DNA of 64,000 nt, taken from the NCBI RefSeq assembly GCF_000283155.1, contig NW_004454178.1, forward strand, positions 6,085,444 through 6,149,443, given 5' to 3'. The notes beneath the pieces were generated by a model, which did not search any database, was not told where the DNA came from, and saw nothing but the letters and a program-made list of their open reading frames with translations. This stretch comes from Ceratotherium simum simum (lineage: Eukaryota; Chordata; Mammalia; Perissodactyla; Rhinocerotidae). Positions 12,210 through 24,060 of this stretch are shown in pieces. A program made the translations under genes and the position numbers. The stretch's first letter is position 1, and each line of letters starts with the position of its first letter.

Positions 12210-13335
12210 TGAGGTCACAGAATAAATGAATTTAGGCCAATAAGAAGCAAGTAGCTTTACATCCAAGAACCCTTGAAAAGCTCAATAATTGGAAGCACCA
12301 GGCACCTCTGAAGGTGGGGAAGAAAAGTGGGGATGAGAAGGTTTGAAAGTCTCCATATAAGGAGCAACTCAACACCCTCTTTAATCTCTTCCCTATTTTA
12401 CCCAGTCAAGGACTGACCCTCTCTTGTCTCACCTTGTCCAGACAGGAACAAGGAATTTGACTGTCTGGATAGATGGAACCAGAAAATCCCAAACACAGCC
12501 ACAGGAAAGGTGGTAGAGGCGAAGCACGATGCAGAAAACAGGAGGATTGAGTGAAAATCTACATGTTTATCTCCATGCGGCAGATTAGAGAATTTGTCTC
12601 TGGACTTAGTCTCTTCAGCGAGCATCCTTTGTAGAGACAATGAAGCAGCCAGATCCCAACCCAATCGCCTACGGTGATGCCAATCAGTCAATAAGCTCCA
12701 CCGTATGCACAGTTTCCAATCAGATCTTTGGTGCCTTGATTCTAAATATGAATGGACAGTCAAAGGTCACCAAACATTTGAGGAAAGACTCTAACATGAA
12801 GAAAGATCAAAATGGACTTACAGAAGACAAAACCAAAAACATTTGAGTAAGAGACAATGCAAAGAATAGAAGAAAATGCAAAACAAATTAAAACCCCAAA
12901 ATTAGTGACCCTAGAAAGAGAAGATATTGCACGAATAAAACAAGAATAGTAGGGTCAGCCCCGTGGCTTAGCGGTTAAGTGTGCGCGCTCTGCTGCTGGC
13001 GGCCCGGGCTCGGATCCTGGGCGTGCACCAACGCACCGCTTCTCCGGCCATGCTGAGGCCGCGTCCCACATACAGCAACTAGAAGGATGTGCAACTATGA
13101 CATACAACTATCTACTGGGGCTTTGGGGAAGAAAAGGAGGAGGATTGGCAATAGATGTTAGCTCAGAGCAGGTCTTCCTCAGCAAAAAGAGGAGGATTGG
13201 CAGGGATATTAGCTCAGGGCTGATCTTCCTCACACACACACACAAAAAGAATAGTAATCTATATATTTATGAGCATTCAGAAAGCAAGAAGTAACTCTCA
13301 GAAATTAAAAAATAGGGTAGCAGAAAGAAACTCTG
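12210..13335 (+). mobile_element. Probable L1M-related LINE fragment, ERE-interrupted
   Basis: The sequence has the look of a decayed non-ORF2 part of an old L1: 'agtggggatgagaaggtttg', 'accagaaaatcccaaacaca', 'gagtgaaaatctacatgttt', then an A-rich part with 'agcattcagaaagcaagaag' after the SINE. It continues on both sides of the ERE at 12952-13246. The assignment is from memory of consensus and could be wrong. The 121-codon reverse open frame at 12398-12763 lies wholly inside it. Confidence 0.4.
12952..13246 (+). mobile_element. ERE SINE (ERE1-type), full length
   Basis: Head 'gggtcagccccgtggcttag' with an A-box-like TGGCTTAGCGG, then a B-box-like GGCTCGGATCC, body 'tactggggctttggggaag', two tail modules 'ttggcaatagatgttagctc' and 'ggcagggatattagctcagg', and a CA-rich/A-rich end. 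A target duplication AAGAATAGTA lies at 12942-12951 and 13247-13256. The intact length and low divergence suggest a fairly young insertion. Confidence 0.93.
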
Positions 13336-14029
13336 AATATAGATTTTACTAAAAATTATGATGGGATTGGGAAGATAGAAAGGGAAGTGTGTGTAGGGAC
13401 TGGGTAAGGTGATGGTGGAAGAAAGATTGAAAGGAATGGGGTAAGAACAGCTGTTTTTCATTATAAACCTTGTTGCACTACTTATCTTTTGATAAAAATA
13501 AAATAAAGTTATAAAAAAGCAAAATAAGAAGGAAAAAGAACCATCAAGACATTTGATTTAAACTGAATGTTCTTAATTAATCTAGTCCTGGAGATAGATT
13601 TTGTGGTTTTGTCTATTTCAGTAACTTTGCAAGTTGGAAGGACAAAGAGAGGCCAGAACAAGTGAGAGAATTCCACTTGCGTACCCGACAAGCAGTAGTT
13701 GGCTAAAAAGAATTATTTCAGTTACATGGGAAGGAAATAAAAAGGCTTATTCCTAGAACCCAGTTATTTCAACATGTTCTGACCAAGGAGATGTTTGAGC
13801 AACAAAGAGATTGTAGACACTGAGTCAGAAATCAGAAGGGAGGAGTAGTGATTGTTTCCAGATTGTGCTGATGATTTAATGAATATCTATTAAAAATATT
13901 CAAAATCATACCACAGATATATTACATTAAATAAAATTAAATAGACACTGAAAACAAAATATGCACGCCTTTCAATGAAGCAATTCCAAATTCCTCTGTC
14001 TTTTTTTTTTTAAGATACCTAACCTAACC
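13336..14029. other. Unassigned DNA, no gene seen
   Basis: Purine-rich then AT-rich sequence with no recognised element. A run of T lies near 14001-14011. Confidence 0.35.
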
Positions 14030-14353
14030 CAGAGATCAGCAAACCTAGGGCCAAATCTAGTCCACCTTTTGTTTTTGTGAGGCCTGTGAGCTAAGAATTG
14101 CTTTTTAGATTTTTAAATGGCTGGAAAAAATCCAAAGGATAATATTTTATGACATGGGACAATTATATGAAATTCAAATTTCCATGTTCATAAATGAAAT
14201 TTTCCTGGAATACCACCATGACTTTCTTTTTACATATTGCCTATGGCTGCTTTCTTGCAACAATGGTAGATTTGTATAGTGAGAGAGCAGAGGGAGCACA
14301 AAGCTGAAAATATAAAATCTTTGTCCCTTTAGGAAAAAGTTTGCTGATGCCTG
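14030..14353 (-). mobile_element. hAT-type non-autonomous DNA transposon
   Basis: Begins 'cagagatcagcaaacctagg' with 'gggccaaatctagtccacc', contains 'tattgcctatggctgctttc' and ends 'gaaaaagtttgctgatgcctg'. Both ends are forms of a CAGGGGT(T/C)(G/A)GCAAAC terminal inverted repeat. The same family occurs in the other orientation at 44415-45246. I see no clear 8-bp target duplication. Confidence 0.7.
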
Positions 14354-14365
14354 GTGTAGACCATC

Positions 14366-15879
14366 TGAGTGAAGCATCCTTTCAGATTATTATAATATTT
14401 CCCCTAATCTTTTTAGTTGTGTTGCCCATACCCAATTCAAAAGCAACATTTTAAACTTTATCATGTCTTTCCAAAGTAATTCAAATTAATTTTCATAGAA
14501 AATGCTCTCCTTTCACACTTCTATTTCAAAGTTTCGAAGACTATTTAACTAAATTTCGTGATTATAAAAACAAGTACAAATGGAATAAGCAGTTTGATAA
14601 CCAACAACTGACCTCTGGTAAACATAAAACTCGACTAAGAGGAGCAGAAGAGGATTGGCATCTTGGGTGGAACGTGGGCTTTGAGCATGCCGTGGGCATC
14701 ACTAGTATGTTCTATGGAGGGAAAGCAGAGCACGGTTTAATGTGGTGAGTGGACTGAATGGAAGTTGTTTAAGAGATTTTACATTAAAACTGTAGTCTGG
14801 TTGTTTCAGCTGTTTGGTTTTCTCTCCTTAACTGAAGTATAAACCCCGTAAGGGCATCCTTACATTTCTTTTGTATTCTTCTTCCAAGCATAGAACACTG
14901 AGTTGAACACAATGAAGCAAGTTCAAACAGGACTTGTTGGGAGGTTAGATGATGAAGCTTCTACAAGCCAGAGGCGATAATTCCTGGGGTAAGTCAGTTC
15001 TCATAGCCACATGGAAGGGTTTGCTCAACCACGGATTTTAGACTCTGAATCTGTTTCGGTTTGTGATGTATTCTTTTTTTGCCATTTTCCTAAATGACAT
15101 GTCAGCTTTCGTGATTCATTTGTATGCTTTCTCATGTATTGCTTCAATACTGGACTTTTGCTTAAGCAGCAAAATTCAAAGAAAGCTCTCCTGTCAGAAT
15201 TGCTATGTGAAAGAAAACCCTAAGGTTCAAATGACCTCGTAGTGTATAAAACAATGTGAGTGAAAATGGGGACACAATTTATTGTTCGTGATAAAAACGA
15301 GGATGCTGTGGAAAGCTTGCTCAGTTTTGGTGAGATGGGAGAGCTTGCTGCACACTGTCCAAAATTCGAGTTATTAAGATGTCATTTATATTGACAACAA
15401 AAAAGAACTATCTTAGGTCAATTGTATATAATTTATATAATTCTTGCTTTAATTGTTTTTCAGTTTTAGCTACCCAGGGATATGATTAAGAATCTCTAGT
15501 AGTGCAGACTCGTCTAAGGTTTCTTGTTATTCTCAGGGGAAAATGCTTTTGTGTTGAAAATTAACTCAACATTTTGTAACATCTCAGTGTCATTACTGTC
15601 GAATGCTAAATATATGTCATCTGGTATAGGAAGCATTGATATAAATTAGGTTATTTATTAATTTTATGCTTAATAAAAGAATAAATGCCTTATGATTGCA
15701 GAAAAAGTACTTATTTTTATAACTTAATCACCCGTTTTTTGTAAAAACTGGATAAAATTATATCTGCCTACATCATTAGTATATTGCAAAGATGCATAAG
15801 GGTGGTCTACAGAGTAGCATTTATTGCTTTTGGTTTCATGATATTTATCAACTAGCATTTCTATATAGTTGGCACTCTG
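14366..15879. other. AT-rich single-copy-looking DNA
   Basis: No recognisable repeat, exon or RNA gene in about 1.5 kb. Only short open frames are present. Confidence 0.4.
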
Positions 15880-15990
15880 GTCCCTGTTTTGCCAATATAT
15901 ATCTATGTGACCTTGGTTATGCTTAGATCTCTTTGTGCTTCAGTTTCCTTGTTTATAAAATGATTGTGTTGTATTAGATTATTTCTTATT
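15880..15990 (+). mobile_element. MIR SINE fragment
   Basis: Contains 'tctatgtgaccttggttatg', 'tctttgtgcttcagtttcct' and 'tgtttataaaatgattgtg', matching the MIR core order (TGTGACCTTGGGCAAG, then CTCAGTTTCCTCATCTGTAAAATG). Partial and diverged. Confidence 0.7.
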
Positions 15991-17329
15991 CCTTGGGCTA
16001 AAAAATTACACGGTTATAAAACAGCTTTGTAAATTACAATTTTTTAACTTCACTCTCAAAAATGCCTGTATATAAAATAATGGCACACCTCCGCTTGCTA
16101 AGAATTCGTGTGCCTATTTTGCATATATCTGGAATATTGGAATATACATCTTTGAAAGGAATATGGGTTTGTATGCTAAATTTACTTTTGTTTCTAAGTA
16201 AGAGAAAAGGTAAAGAGTTAAAGCTTTACCTCTAGCAGAATAAAATTTTGTTTCTCCCCTCTGTTTAAGTAATCAAAAGATCTTTGTTACTGTACTTCGT
16301 GATTTCCTGCTTTTGGGGTCCCTAGAGGTGGGAAGTCCAGCTCATAAATTGGCCATCTCTTCCCTACCTGAGTTCTAAACAGATGACTGGTGGGGGCTAA
16401 GATGAAGGAGTAAGGTAGGCCTGCGCACTGGACTCGAGGGACCCACACAGGGCGTGTGCCTGCTACAGCAAGGCAATGGCACAGAGGAGCAGAGAAGCAA
16501 CAAGGATCTCAATGAACAGGCTCCATACCTATGGGAGAAGAAGAAGCACAGAGTTGAGCAAGCTTGTCTGGTTATTCTTTCCAAATTTATAAATTCAGTA
16601 AGTCACTTCACTTCTCCAGAGGAAAGACAGAATGAGAAAAAGGTCAAAGACAGTTACCAGGACTGTGCTTGTGGAAAATCCTCAGGATCAGGGTAAAGAT
16701 GTTCCCTTTCCAAATCTACCATCATAATCATTACTAGCTATGTTCCCTAAAAATAAACTTTTGTGAATTTTTTTCAGTCTTAGAAAATGCTAAGATATGG
16801 CTTGTAAAACAATTTAACTTTTCAAGTAGATTGGTCTATAATGAAACCATTCTTGGTTCTTCATTTGCAGGTGCCCTTTGCAAAGAAATGTATGCATGTG
16901 TTTAACATTTATCTTTAATATTAACTGTGCTAGTATTACTATTGCTTACTTTGACATTTTAGTCTGAACATTTCTATTTGGAGGAATTAAAAAAGCATTT
17001 AATTTCAAAGGAGTGATAACTCATTTTCACAATCTGAGTTCATGTGAGGGTTTTAGAAGAAACTTCAGAAGTGGCTTTGAACGGATTTGAAGAATGAAAT
17101 GGCTTCTGAGACAATATTTAAGACTGCGCCATTTGGAAATTAAAATCCTACTTGTGGAAATCGCTTCTATGGAAATATATATCAATGTACAATGTAGAAT
17201 GTAGTTTGATAGAATGAGTATGTTAGCAGAATTTTCACAGTGACTAGTTAAAGACCTATAATTGAATAATAACTAGCAAGATAAGAACAAAATAGCTACA
17301 ATCTTAAGCACAGTTTGACTTTCATGACA
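15991..17329. other. Unassigned DNA, no convincing exon
   Basis: AT-rich except for 16375-16700, which is nearer to even base composition and has an 80-codon forward open frame at 16454-16696 without any domain or a supporting splice pattern. No nameable repeat. Confidence 0.35.
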
Positions 17330-17540
17330 ATAGATAGCAATGATAGGGAGGTAGATTTTATTTCAACATAAAGATGAACTTCCTAATGGGAAGAGCTTTC
17401 CAAGACTGAAATGGGCTGCCATAGTCAAACAAAAGCTGTACAATCAAGCTGGTGATGGTACTTGAAGGAGATTCATTCATGCTTGTATTGTGTTGGGTGA
17501 CTTCCAAGCTCTCTTTCAATTCTAATATTCTATAAGAGCT
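17330..17540 (+). mobile_element. L3/CR1-type LINE 3' end
   Basis: 'agatgaacttcctaatggga', 'ctgaaatgggctgccatag', 'gtgttgggtgacttccaagc' and the terminal 'aattctaatattctataag' follow the order of the CR1/L3 3' end (AGGAAGAACTTCCTAAC, TGGAATGGGCTGCC, TTCCAACTCT, ATTCTATGATTC). Ancient and non-coding. Confidence 0.6.
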
Positions 17541-19037
17541 ACTGAACACGTAATGATGCTTTTTTTCCTGTTATATTAGTTAATAGAATATACCAAGACT
17601 ACCCAACATGCCTCTGCTTATCATAATAGACAAGAATCAAGATCATTTAAAATGGGTTAGGGAAGAAATAGACCATTTAAAATTAATTTTTACAAATTAA
17701 AGTGTTGAGAACCATAGCTATTTTCTAAAGAGATTTAAAAAAGATTCTTGCGTGTATGAAGTGTCTTATTCTATTAGTATTCCTTTGCTAGCTCTGAAAA
17801 TAGTTTCTGTATTACTTCTTAAACAATACTGTAAATGATCTTGGTAAAATTACTTGGCTGATTGTAAAATTTATAAAAGGAAATTCAAGAATGAAAGCTG
17901 CCCAAAGAATGGATAGTATTAATTTGGAAGCATGGTCCTGAGAATTTGCTAAGTAGATGGATTCTAGTGAGTTGACTATAATTTTTAAATGAACCACAGT
18001 TTCTTTTTGTCTGGATGGATGGAGCAACATTGACTTACAGTCCTTGAGGCAACAGTGGTCATGAACAAATGACTAATTTCTTGATTCCGTCTTAGAGTTA
18101 GGCATCACCAGAAATGCATTTTCTGATTTGATAATAAATGCCACACCCTCAATGACAACTAGGAGGAGCTGTTTGGTTTTTACTCTGTCTCAAAACTCTC
18201 TCCATGGAATCAAAACATTGCACCTCCTTGCACCGAGTTCACCTTTTGTGTTTTTTGGTCCACATATGTAAAGAGTAAAGAAAAATGTATGTTTTATAAA
18301 GAAAATACGATTGCTGGATTCTTTATGCCAATGAAGATTCCTCTGCCCTTTTTTGTTCTCAGGTGCTTTCATGAGCTGTTTTGAAAGGATGGCTTGTTGA
18401 ATTCTCAGCTCAGTCATCAAATCTTGGAGTCCTGTTTCTGTGCATGGGAACATACTACATTCCTCAACTGTTCTTTTACTTTGAAGAAAAAAAGATGTAA
18501 AACATCTTTTCTCTCTGGTGGTCATGCCAAAACAAAATCCCCATATCACCTGACATAACTGAATCATATACTCTTTGCATTTCAAAGGGCCATCATTGTA
18601 AACCTGAACATTGCGATGTTCATTTATTGAGAATATTATGTAAAAAAAGAAAATGTACCGGAAATAAAGATATGGTTTTTGACGTCAAACACTTTAAGAT
18701 CACATTTGAGAACAGACAGAGGCTATGATATGGCTCATAACTGTAACAGCAGCAGTTAGAAACAACATGATTAGGGATAGGAGACATTTTCTTTGCTGTA
18801 GGACTAATGAAATGATTAACATATATACTTTTTTGGTGTGTGCGTTTTGGGGAATAAAGGACATGGGGGAAAGTAAAGTCTGTGAACGTTTCTTTTTGCT
18901 GTGTTCCTAAGATGTCAAGGCTATAAGAACCCATCAACCAAATAATATTAGATTGAACCAAATAAAATCATTATTTTTATAGGTCAAAGATAGTGAATAT
19001 TGGCAATTTCCTATGGATCAACCAATAAAAAAATCTC
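17541..19037. other. Unassigned DNA with two reverse open frames
   Basis: Reverse-strand open frames of 131 codons (18190-18585) and 113 codons (18620-18961) lie here. Neither shows a recognisable domain, signal or repeat composition. With 64 kb of AT-rich DNA such lengths are expected occasionally by chance, so no gene is called. Confidence 0.35.
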
Positions 19038-19576
19038 CGTTAGTTTTCTATTGCTGTGTAACAAATTGCCACAAACTTAGCAGCTTAGAATAACATTTAT
19101 TATCTCACAGTTCAGTAGATCAGAAGTCTGAGTGGGCTCAACTGGATTCTCTGAGTAGGGTCTCACAAGTCCGAGATCAAGGCAGGGTGGAGATCTTTTC
19201 TGGAGGCTCCAGAGAAGAATCTGCTTCCAATCTCAGTCAGATTGTTGGCAGAATTCAGTTCCTTGTGGTTGTTGCCAAGGATTGTTCTCAGAATTCAAGA
19301 CTTCAAGCCAGCAATGATGTGTTGACTTGTGCTTCAAGTCTCTCTGATTTCTTCTGCCACCAACCTGATAAAGCTCTCTCTTTTGAAGGACTCATGTAAT
19401 TGATTAGGCCCTGCCAGATGATGTTCTTTTTGATTAACTCAAAGTCAATTGATTAGTAACTTAATTACACCTGCAAAATCCCTTCTGCCATACAACGTAT
19501 CTAATCATGGCTTGAGAGCTCATCATATTAGAGTGGGACATCTTAGCAGGCTGTTTTAGAAATTTATCTACCATAT
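19038..19576 (-). mobile_element. MLT1-type (MaLR) solo LTR
   Basis: Reverse-strand LTR: starts 'gttttctattgctgtgtaac', continues 'aaattgccacaaacttagca', 'gcttagaataacatttatta', 'cagttcagtagatcagaagt', 'tctggaggctccagagaag' and ends near 'gaaatttatctaccata'. This is the MLT1 LTR order read backwards. No internal region seen. Confidence 0.8.
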
Positions 19577-20324
19577 ATATTAAACATGACCCCAAATATC
19601 TTGGTTGTAAAATTCTCAATTGCCATAATTGCGTAATCTGTGACCTGGGACCTTTCTCCAGGTACCAGATGTCCACAAGAGAATCGAATGTGTTTTCAAA
19701 ACTGACAAACCTTGAAGGATTTTTCTAATGCATTAAATGTAGTCAGTGTTCTGCTAATACACTTCAATTTTTAATTTTAGCTCCATTCTAAATGATGAAG
19801 TAACACTCATTTTATGAGTCAGTACTAAAAATAGCTGGAACATGTTATGATAAAAATAAAATTAATCTCATTTTGCAATATATACATGTATCAAATAATT
19901 ACATTGTACACCTTAAACTTACACAATGTCATATGTCAATTATAGCTCAGTAAAGTTGGAAATAAAATAAATCTGGTGAGAATCTGAGAATTCACTCCAG
20001 TAAATCCATCCTATGTTTTTTACCTGGCACCATTTTAAAAAAATAACCAAGAGTTAAAATCATTGGTACGTTTATGAAACTGAAGAAATTACAAAAGACC
20101 TCTGCTTCTCCAATTTGAAAAAAGTGTTTATTACTCCTGCTAATAGAGAAAGTGATATTCAGCATGTGTCTACTTCTGGTCTAATTGATAGATTAAATTC
20201 AATAACACAGTAAGTGTTATGCATGCCTCACAAGTTGTGGGGGCTGTGCAGTGGGGAGAAGAAAACGTAGGACATTTTTATGAGAACCTAATATTGCAAT
20301 TTAATAATAATAACAGTGACAACC
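19577..20324. other. AT-rich DNA with an L1 tail, no gene
   Basis: Apart from the L1 3' end at 19870-19970 I recognise nothing. No open frame of note. Confidence 0.4.
19870..19970 (+). mobile_element. L1 LINE 3' terminus
   Basis: 'gcaatatatacatgtatcaa', 'attacattgtacaccttaaa', 'aatgtcatatgtcaattata' and 'gctcagtaaa' followed by an A-rich tail match the last 100 bases of a class of mammalian L1 3' UTR. A similar copy sits at 38000-38250. Confidence 0.75.
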
Positions 20325-20370
20325 ATTTATTGACTGCTTACTATGTGCCAAGCACTGTGCTATAGATAAG
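20325..20370 (-). mobile_element. L2/MIR fragment
   Basis: 'accatttattgactgcttac' then 'tatgtgccaagcactgtgct' is the reverse form of the conserved L2/MIR 3' motif. Very short, directly left of a MIR in the opposite direction. Confidence 0.55.
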
Positions 20371-20565
20371 CGGTACAGACTAGTGGAACATGTTTGATCA
20401 CTAATTATATGACATTGGACAAAGTTTCTTAGCCTCTCTGTGCTTCTGCAAAACAAGTATCTCTTCAATCATCTACCTTGTTGGGTGGATTAAATGAGAT
20501 AATCTATGAAAACATTTAGCACAGTGCCTGGCACATAGTAATTGCTTAATGAGTAACACTTATTA
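20371..20565 (+). mobile_element. MIR SINE
   Basis: 'tatatgacattggacaaagt', 'agcctctctgtgcttctgca', 'ggattaaatgagataatcta', 'agcacagtgcctggcacata' and 'gtaattgcttaatga' match the MIR core and 3' end in order. Followed by an ATT-rich tail to about 20580. Confidence 0.8.
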
Positions 20566-20898
20566 TTATTATTACTATTGGATGAAAAGAAGATGGAAGA
20601 AAAAGGAAGTAGAAGGAAATTGATATAGACAGAGTGATCAAGAAAGGATTTATTAAGGAGATGAGGCTTGACTTGGATTGAATTAAATTGAATTTTTATA
20701 ACTGGTGAAGAGGGGAAATGTATTTATTCCAAATTATTTCAAATTTACCAATGAAAAGTTTTTATTTTGTAGAAATGAGAAACTGATTATATCTGCTTCT
20801 TGGAACAGTGACTGGGACTAGAGGCAATCCACACATTCTGCCTGTTGGCAAATACCAGATCTGTATAATTTCATCTTTTTCAAAGATAAATAAACCGA

Positions 20899-21481
20899 TG
20901 TCTAGTCCATTCAGGCTGCTATAACAAAATGCCACAGGGCCGGCCCCGTCGCTTAGGGGTTAAGTGCGCTCGCTCCGCTGCTGGCAGCCCCGGTTCGGAT
21001 CCCGGGTGCACACCGACGCACCGCTTCTCTGGCCATGCTGAGGCCGTGTCCCACATGCAGCAACTAGAAGGATGTGCAGCTATGACATACAACTATCTAC
21101 CGGGGCTTTGGGGGAAAAATAAATAAATAAATAAAAATTAAAAAATCAAAATGCCACAGACTGGATGGCTTATAAACAAAAGAATTTATTTCTCACAGTT
21201 CTGGAGGCTGGAAGTCTAAGATCAGGGTGCCAGCGTGGTTAGATTCTGGTGGAGGCTCTCTTCTGGATTTCAGACTGCCAACTTCTTATTGTGTCCTCAC
21301 GTGGGGAAGGAGCTAGGGAGCCCTCTTGAGTCTCTTTTACAGGGCATTAATCTCGTTCACCAGGCCTCCATCCTCATGACTTAATCACCTCCCAAAGGCC
21401 CCACCTCCTAATACCATCACATTGGGCATTAGGATTTCAACATATGAATTTTGAGGGAACGCAAACATTCAGACCATAGCA
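20899..21481 (-). mobile_element. MLT1A/B-like (MaLR) solo LTR, with nested ERE
   Basis: Reverse-strand LTR: 'tgtctagtccattcaggctg', then 'gactggatggcttataaaca', 'tcacagttctggaggctgga', 'attgtgtcctcacgtgggga', 'cctcatgacttaatcacctc', 'ccccacctcctaataccatc', and end 'cattcagaccatagca'. This is the MLT1 LTR in reverse order and well preserved. The ERE at 20938-21146 interrupts it near the right-hand end of the sense LTR. Confidence 0.88.
20938..21146 (+). mobile_element. ERE SINE (ERE1-type), nested
   Basis: Head 'ggccggccccgtcgcttagg', B-box GGTTCGGATCC at 20992-21002, body with 'caactagaaggatgtgcagc' and 'accggggctttggggg', and an AAAT-repeat tail. A 13-bp target duplication CAAAATGCCACAG lies at 20925-20937 and 21147-21159. 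Closing it up restores a continuous MLT1 LTR, which proves the insertion order. Confidence 0.95.
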
Positions 21482-22019
21482 ACAAGCAAGCAAACCAACA
21501 AAGCACACTGGATCAATAGGCTACCTTGCTGTGTTGGATAATCAGGCTTGCTCTTGATACATGAGCCTTACCCAGAAACTTGGTAAACTGAGTTTGAATA
21601 TTCAGCTAGACTAGGGAGGAACTCTGTGTATGCTTTTTCATCATCATTTGATTGGTCCAAATGCCTTAGTCATTCCCTTCCAACAGAATGCAAGGTAAAA
21701 TGAACAAGGACCAATGATTAAGGCTCAACCTTCAGTTGGAAGGCTGGGAAAGCATCAGAGCCATTTAGATCACAAAAAGTCTGGGTTTATAGCTACCCAG
21801 TCAGTCCATTCTGCTAACAACTTTCCGTTTATATATTTCCTATTCAAGAACTGACTAATCCAAGACTGGCCCTAGATGGCTGATCCACACATCAATTAAC
21901 CAATAGCCAATTAACCAATTAATAATCACCTCTTTTTCTAACATATGACCCTGTGATGAGATAAAGCACCTTGATTTTCCTCTAAAGAACCATTTTTTTC
22001 TCCACTCTTAGACCATGAT
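21482..22019. other. Unassigned DNA, no gene seen
   Basis: No recognised repeat or exon. A run of related 'aattaaccaat' units occurs at about 21894-21922. Confidence 0.35.
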
Positions 22020-22485
22020 TTTCAGGCATGGCTGACCTCAAGGGTGGGATTTTGACTTGGGTCTGGGTAATCAGAGCATCAAAATGCCCTAGCTTTTGCT
22101 ATTGGTTCATGGACTCACAATCCAAATTAGGCCAATGGAAATTACTCCTGAGAATTTTTATAGAACTAATTAATAATTGTGCTCCCTTTTGGGGTGGCTA
22201 AAATGGTAGAATATAGGTGTGAAGCTACTGGTGGGTAACTTCCTCTATAGGGGAAGAAGATGCCTGGGAATGAAGACAACCCAAGGAAAATGAACTCAGA
22301 AATGGATAGACTCAATTCTGAAGATGTCATTTGACCACCTATATCCAGCTATGCAATAAACAACATCCTTCTGAACTTCTAAGTTAATGAGACAATAAAT
22401 TATTTATATTTTGTTTAAGCACATTTGAATTTTCATTTCTGTCACTATCAATTGAAAGAGTTCTATTACAGGTTTAATATCGCCA
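22020..22485 (+). mobile_element. Probable MaLR/ERVL-type solo LTR
   Basis: 'taggccaatggaaattactc', 'tatccagctatgcaataaac', 'ttgtttaagcacatttgaat', 'tttctgtcactatcaattga' and 'aagagttctattaca' resemble the second half of an old LTR of the MLT1 group. The 5' boundary is vague. No coding region attached. Confidence 0.45.
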
Positions 22486-23365
22486 CGTTAAACATTCAGA
22501 TTGATTAATTAATTTTAGTCCCAGTTATAGAGTCCTGGTAGAGAGAATCTCTGCCTCCTGGTCTGATCAACTGTGTTTAGCATGAGACAGGCTCACAGAG
22601 CACAAACGGGCCTGTTGTTGGGGCTTATCCTGGTGGGCAGGTAAGGAGAGGGAGTTCTCATCAAAGAGGGACAGAGATACCTGCCAAAAATCATTTGGTT
22701 CAACGTCTAGGAACATTTTGGTAAAGAGTAATTATATTTGTTCTAATTTGTTCTAATTATTATGAAACTACAACAATTAAAATGTGTGTGACTTTTATAA
22801 TCAGAGAATAAGAACATTTACAAAAAAAAGATAAAGTTTTGCTCTTTTATTAAATTCAGTGGCTGCTAGGACTTTTTATTCCTCAAATAATTTTAGATAA
22901 CATTTAATAATGGAAATCACACAGCAAAAATATTTCCTCTAAGTCATTTGAAATAAGGCAATAGTGCTCAGATGGGACATGGAGAGCCAAAACCCATTTA
23001 GTCATTTCTCCTTTCCATGCTTCACAGTCTCACACTCTTTAGCCAAATTCCTACAACCAGTCCCTTTCATCCAGTCTCAGTCTCTAACCACCTCTCTCCC
23101 CAATGCACACTCGCTCCATGAAATCATCTAATGTATTGCTAAGTAGACCTTAGAGATTACTTAGGACAGCTTTCTTTTGGGATGATACATTTCCAAAAAG
23201 GCAATAATTGTGAAATATAAAAAATGGGAAACCTAATTTTATCAAAATTTCCCAAACAATTTGATATTGCAGGTACTTATCAGTTCTAGCTTGAACTGTG
23301 GCTAGTTGAATCCTTTGTGTATAGACTTTATTCCTAAGTAGGTCTTTTTCTTTAGAAGTGAGCAG
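22486..23365. other. AT-rich DNA, no gene seen
   Basis: No nameable element in about 0.9 kb and only very short open frames. Confidence 0.4.
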
Positions 23366-24060
23366 TCAACCTAGCTTGATAATTATAGGGTGGAAGAGAC
23401 CTTGGAAATTACCTAGTCCAGCCTCATCATTTGACAGAAGAGGGAACTCAGGCTCGGAAAGCAAGGTCCAACAAGTGAAGCAAAGAGGGAAGAACATTCC
23501 AGGAAGGAAAAACAACTTGAACAAAGGCATTGATTTGAGAAAAGATATACACAGGGACAACATTTTGACAATGATTTGGATGTGGCTTTGAATGCTTGAG
23601 AAGCTGACCGTAAACTTGAAAGACAAGTTATTAGGTCCAAATTAAAGGAGGTTTTGAATGTCAATGTAAAGAGTTTTTTTTTTTTTTTTAAACTTTATAA
23701 AACATACAATAGTAGAGAAAATCTGAAAACGAACCCCACGTGGTTATCACCCAGCTTCCACAACTATCAACTCGTGGCCAGCCTTCTTCCATCTACGTCT
23801 CGTCTCTCTCCCGGCCATGCCCCCAGATTATTTTAAAGCAAATCTCAGTCATAATATCAATTTATCTATAATATTTCAGTATGTATCTCCAAAAAAAAAA
23901 AAAAAAAAAAAAAGAGAGAGAGTTAAACTATTCTATAGATAAAAGGAAGCCCTTGAATATTTTTAACCTGGGGAGCAATGTGTTCAGAGCTGTGCTTTTT
24001 AGGGAGGCTATTCTGGCAGTTACCTGTGGGATGGGCTAGGAAGGAATAGAGCAGCGTAAG
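23366..24060. mobile_element. Old L2/MIR-like remnants split by an L1 piece
   Basis: 23370-23480 reads 'ggaaattacctagtccagcc', 'acagaagagggaactcaggc', typical of an old mammalian-wide repeat. 23488-23600 has 'gaacattccaggaaggaaa' and 'aacaaaggcattgatttgag', and 23940-24055 has 'ttcagagctgtgc' and 'aggctattctggcagttacc', which are parts of the same inverted L2-like region seen at 26175. The L1 piece at 23676-23915 separates them. Confidence 0.45.
23676..23915. mobile_element. L1M LINE 3' UTR fragment
   Basis: Bounded by a T run (about 23673-23690) and an A run (23893-23915). Between them: 'aaactttataaaacatacaa', 'tggttatcacccagcttcca', 'caactatcaactcgtggcca', 'aagcaaatctcagtcataat' and 'atatttcagtatgtatctcc', a well-known L1M 3' UTR module. 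Orientation is left open because both ends carry homopolymers. The same module recurs at 59758-59985. Confidence 0.65.

Noticed and set aside
12398..12763. 121-codon reverse frame
   Set aside because: It falls in probable L1-related sequence and has no domain.
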